Assembly: GCA_034408745.1 (NCBI GenBank)
Contig: JAWXCM010000203.1
Span: 1 to 7,138 of the forward strand
Direction: 5' to 3'
DNA from: JAWXCM01 sp034408745
GTDB taxonomy: Bacteria > Acidobacteriota > Terriglobia > Bryobacterales > Bryobacteraceae
Length of the DNA stretch: 7,138 nt
The position numbers were made by a program, and so were the translations under genes. This document shows, one piece after another, positions 6,040 through 7,138 of the stretch. The notes under the pieces were generated by a model that was given only the letters and a program-made list of their open reading frames with translations, did no database searches and was not told the origin of the DNA. Within the stretch, counting starts at the first letter, position 1. Each line of letters opens with the position of its first letter.

Positions 6040-7138
6040 GATTGGCCGTCGGGAATTGCTGTGGGAGGTGGGCGGCGGGCTCGCCGGAATTGCGCTGGCG
6101 CAGATGATGGCGGCGGGGGATGCTCGTGCTGCCACGCATCATGCGCCGAAGGCGAAGCGCATCGTGATGATCTTTCTGCCGGGCGGGCTGAGCTCAGTGG
6201 ACTCTTTCGATTACAAGCCGGATCTGATAAAGCATCATGGCAAGGCCACGGCGGGAGAGAACACGATTACGCCGTTCAACGGGAAGCGTGGGACGGTGAT
6301 GAAGCCGTTCTGGGAGTTCCGGCCGCGGGGCAAGTCGGGCAAATGGACCAGCGATTTGCTGCCGCGTATCGGCGAGTGCGCGGACGATCTTTGCTTCATT
6401 CATTCGATGGTGTCGCGGAGCAATGCGCATGGGCCGGCGATCTTCCAGATGTCGACGGGGTTTATCTTTCAGGGATTCCCTTCGGTGGGCTCGTGGGTGA
6501 GCTACGGGCTGGGCTCAGAGAATGCGAATCTGCCTTCGTTTGTGGTGCTGCCGGACCGTCGTGGACTGCCTCCGTGTGGGGTCGCGAACTGGGGGAATGG
6601 CTTTTTACCGGCGGCTCATCAGGGTGTGATTTTCGGCGATTCGCGGACGCCCATCGCGGATCTGCAGCCGCCTGCGGCGGTGTCGAAAAAACAGCAGGCT
6701 GCTTCGTATGATTTGCTGTCGGCGCTGAATGAAGAGCACATGTCGCAGCATCCTGGCGAGGATGCACTGGTGGCCAGGATTCGCAGCTATGAGCTGGCGG
6801 CGCGTATGCAGGTGAGCGCTCCGGAGGTCACCGACATCAGCGGGGAGAGCGAGGCCACGCGGGAGATGTACGGGCTGAACGATCCGGTAACGAAGGACTA
6901 CGGGTACAACTGTCTGCTGACGCGTCGACTGCTGGAGAAGGGCGTGCGGTGCATCCAGATGTATAACGGCGGGCACTTCGGGGCTCCGCGTGTGAACTGG
7001 GACGGGCATGAGGATATGCGGGAGAACCATGGCAAGAATGCCGCGATACTCGACAAGCCTACGGCTGCGCTGCTTCGGGATCTGAAGCAGCGGGGCATGC
7101 TGAGCGACACGCTGGTGGTGTTCACCACGGAGTTCGGA
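6029..7138 (+). CDS. DUF1501 family protein with Tat-like signal (3' end outside window)
   Basis: The frame from ATG 6029-6031 is open to the window end, giving 370 residues; the usual length is about 430-480, so roughly the last fifth is missing. The N-terminus IGRRELLWEVGGGLAGIAL is a Tat-like signal with twin Arg at 7-8 and a likely cleavage after the DARA near residue 34. The mature part opens with KRIVMIFLPGGLSSVDSFD, equivalent to the conserved GGPSxxDxFDPKP start of DUF1501. It continues with NAHGPAIFQMSTG, PSVGSWVSYGLG, LLTRRLLEKGVRCIQM, and WDGHEDMRENHG from residue 324, and breaks off at VVFTTEFG, which in the family precedes Arg-Thr. DUF1501 belongs to the alkaline-phosphatase/sulfatase-like fold group, so the Asp and His residues of the WDGHED segment may bind metal, but no activity is established. 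The start lies inside the preceding gene in another frame and has no strong ribosome site, which points to translational coupling with the cytochrome-like partner. Confidence 0.92.
   Translation, partial: MSHKIGRRELLWEVGGGLAGIALAQMMAAGDARAATHHAPKAKRIVMIFLPGGLSSVDSFDYKPDLIKHHGKATAGENTITPFNGKRGTVMKPFWEFRPRGKSGKWTSDLLPRIGECADDLCFIHSMVSRSNAHGPAIFQMSTGFIFQGFPSVGSWVSYGLGSENANLPSFVVLPDRRGLPPCGVANWGNGFLPAAHQGVIFGDSRTPIADLQPPAAVSKKQQAASYDLLSALNEEHMSQHPGEDALVARIRSYELAARMQVSAPEVTDISGESEATREMYGLNDPVTKDYGYNCLLTRRLLEKGVRCIQMYNGGHFGAPRVNWDGHEDMRENHGKNAAILDKPTAALLRDLKQRGMLSDTLVVFTTEFG

Noticed and set aside
6061..6711. Plus-strand open frame overlapping the DUF1501 gene
   Set aside because: It is out of frame with clear DUF1501 motifs and rich in Gly, Ala and Arg without domain signals.
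1..7138. CRISPR array, tRNA, rRNA, toxin-antitoxin or defence island
   Set aside because: No regularly spaced repeats, cloverleaf or rRNA-like sequence, or defence protein motifs were seen on either strand.

Overview
The window looks like a chromosomal piece of a GC-rich acidobacterium, most likely of the Solibacter/Bryobacter type. This is inferred from gene content, not from a marker gene. Large TonB-dependent receptors ending in a beta-barrel Phe, and pairs of a DUF1549/DUF1553 cytochrome-like protein with a DUF1501 protein, are typical of that group. The second pair is also common in Planctomycetes and Verrucomicrobia, so the assignment is moderate.

Layout. (1) 1-1320, plus strand: the C-terminal 439 residues of an outer-membrane TonB-dependent (Oar-like) receptor, followed at once by a 15-bp stem hairpin that probably ends its transcript. 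(2) 1389-1904: a scar of dead mobile or replication-type genes. It holds a plus-strand fragment of a Toprim (primase-like) domain and a minus-strand fossil of the C-terminus of an IS630-family transposase. The fossil has two Trp-to-TGA stops and a 15-bp internal tandem duplication. (3) 2000-3347, minus strand: a polysaccharide pyruvyl transferase family protein with a Tat-like N-terminus, split by one extra base in a run of four T (plus strand) at 2456-2459. (4) 3348-3408: a 61-bp divergent spacer. (5) 3409-6039, plus strand: an exported protein with a cytochrome-c-like domain, DUF1549 and DUF1553. (6) 6029-7138, plus strand: a DUF1501 protein with a Tat-like signal, overlapping gene 5 by 11 bp and cut off by the window end.

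How the parts relate. The DUF1549/DUF1553 and DUF1501 genes are almost certainly one translationally coupled operon whose products act outside the cytoplasm. The divergent pyruvyl-transferase-like gene also carries an export signal, so the three may serve one extracytoplasmic process on glycans or organic polymers. The biochemical role of the DUF1549/DUF1501 pair is not established. The TonB receptor appears unrelated: hand-counted plus-strand G/C bias is C-rich across it and G-rich from about 2000 onward, including over the minus-strand gene, and the change falls in the scar. This suggests a rearrangement or insertion junction. I found no CRISPR array, rRNA, tRNA or complete insertion sequence, and no convincing previously undescribed defence or other system. 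The most notable items are the hidden IS630 fossil, the frameshifted exported pyruvyl transferase and the compositional breakpoint.
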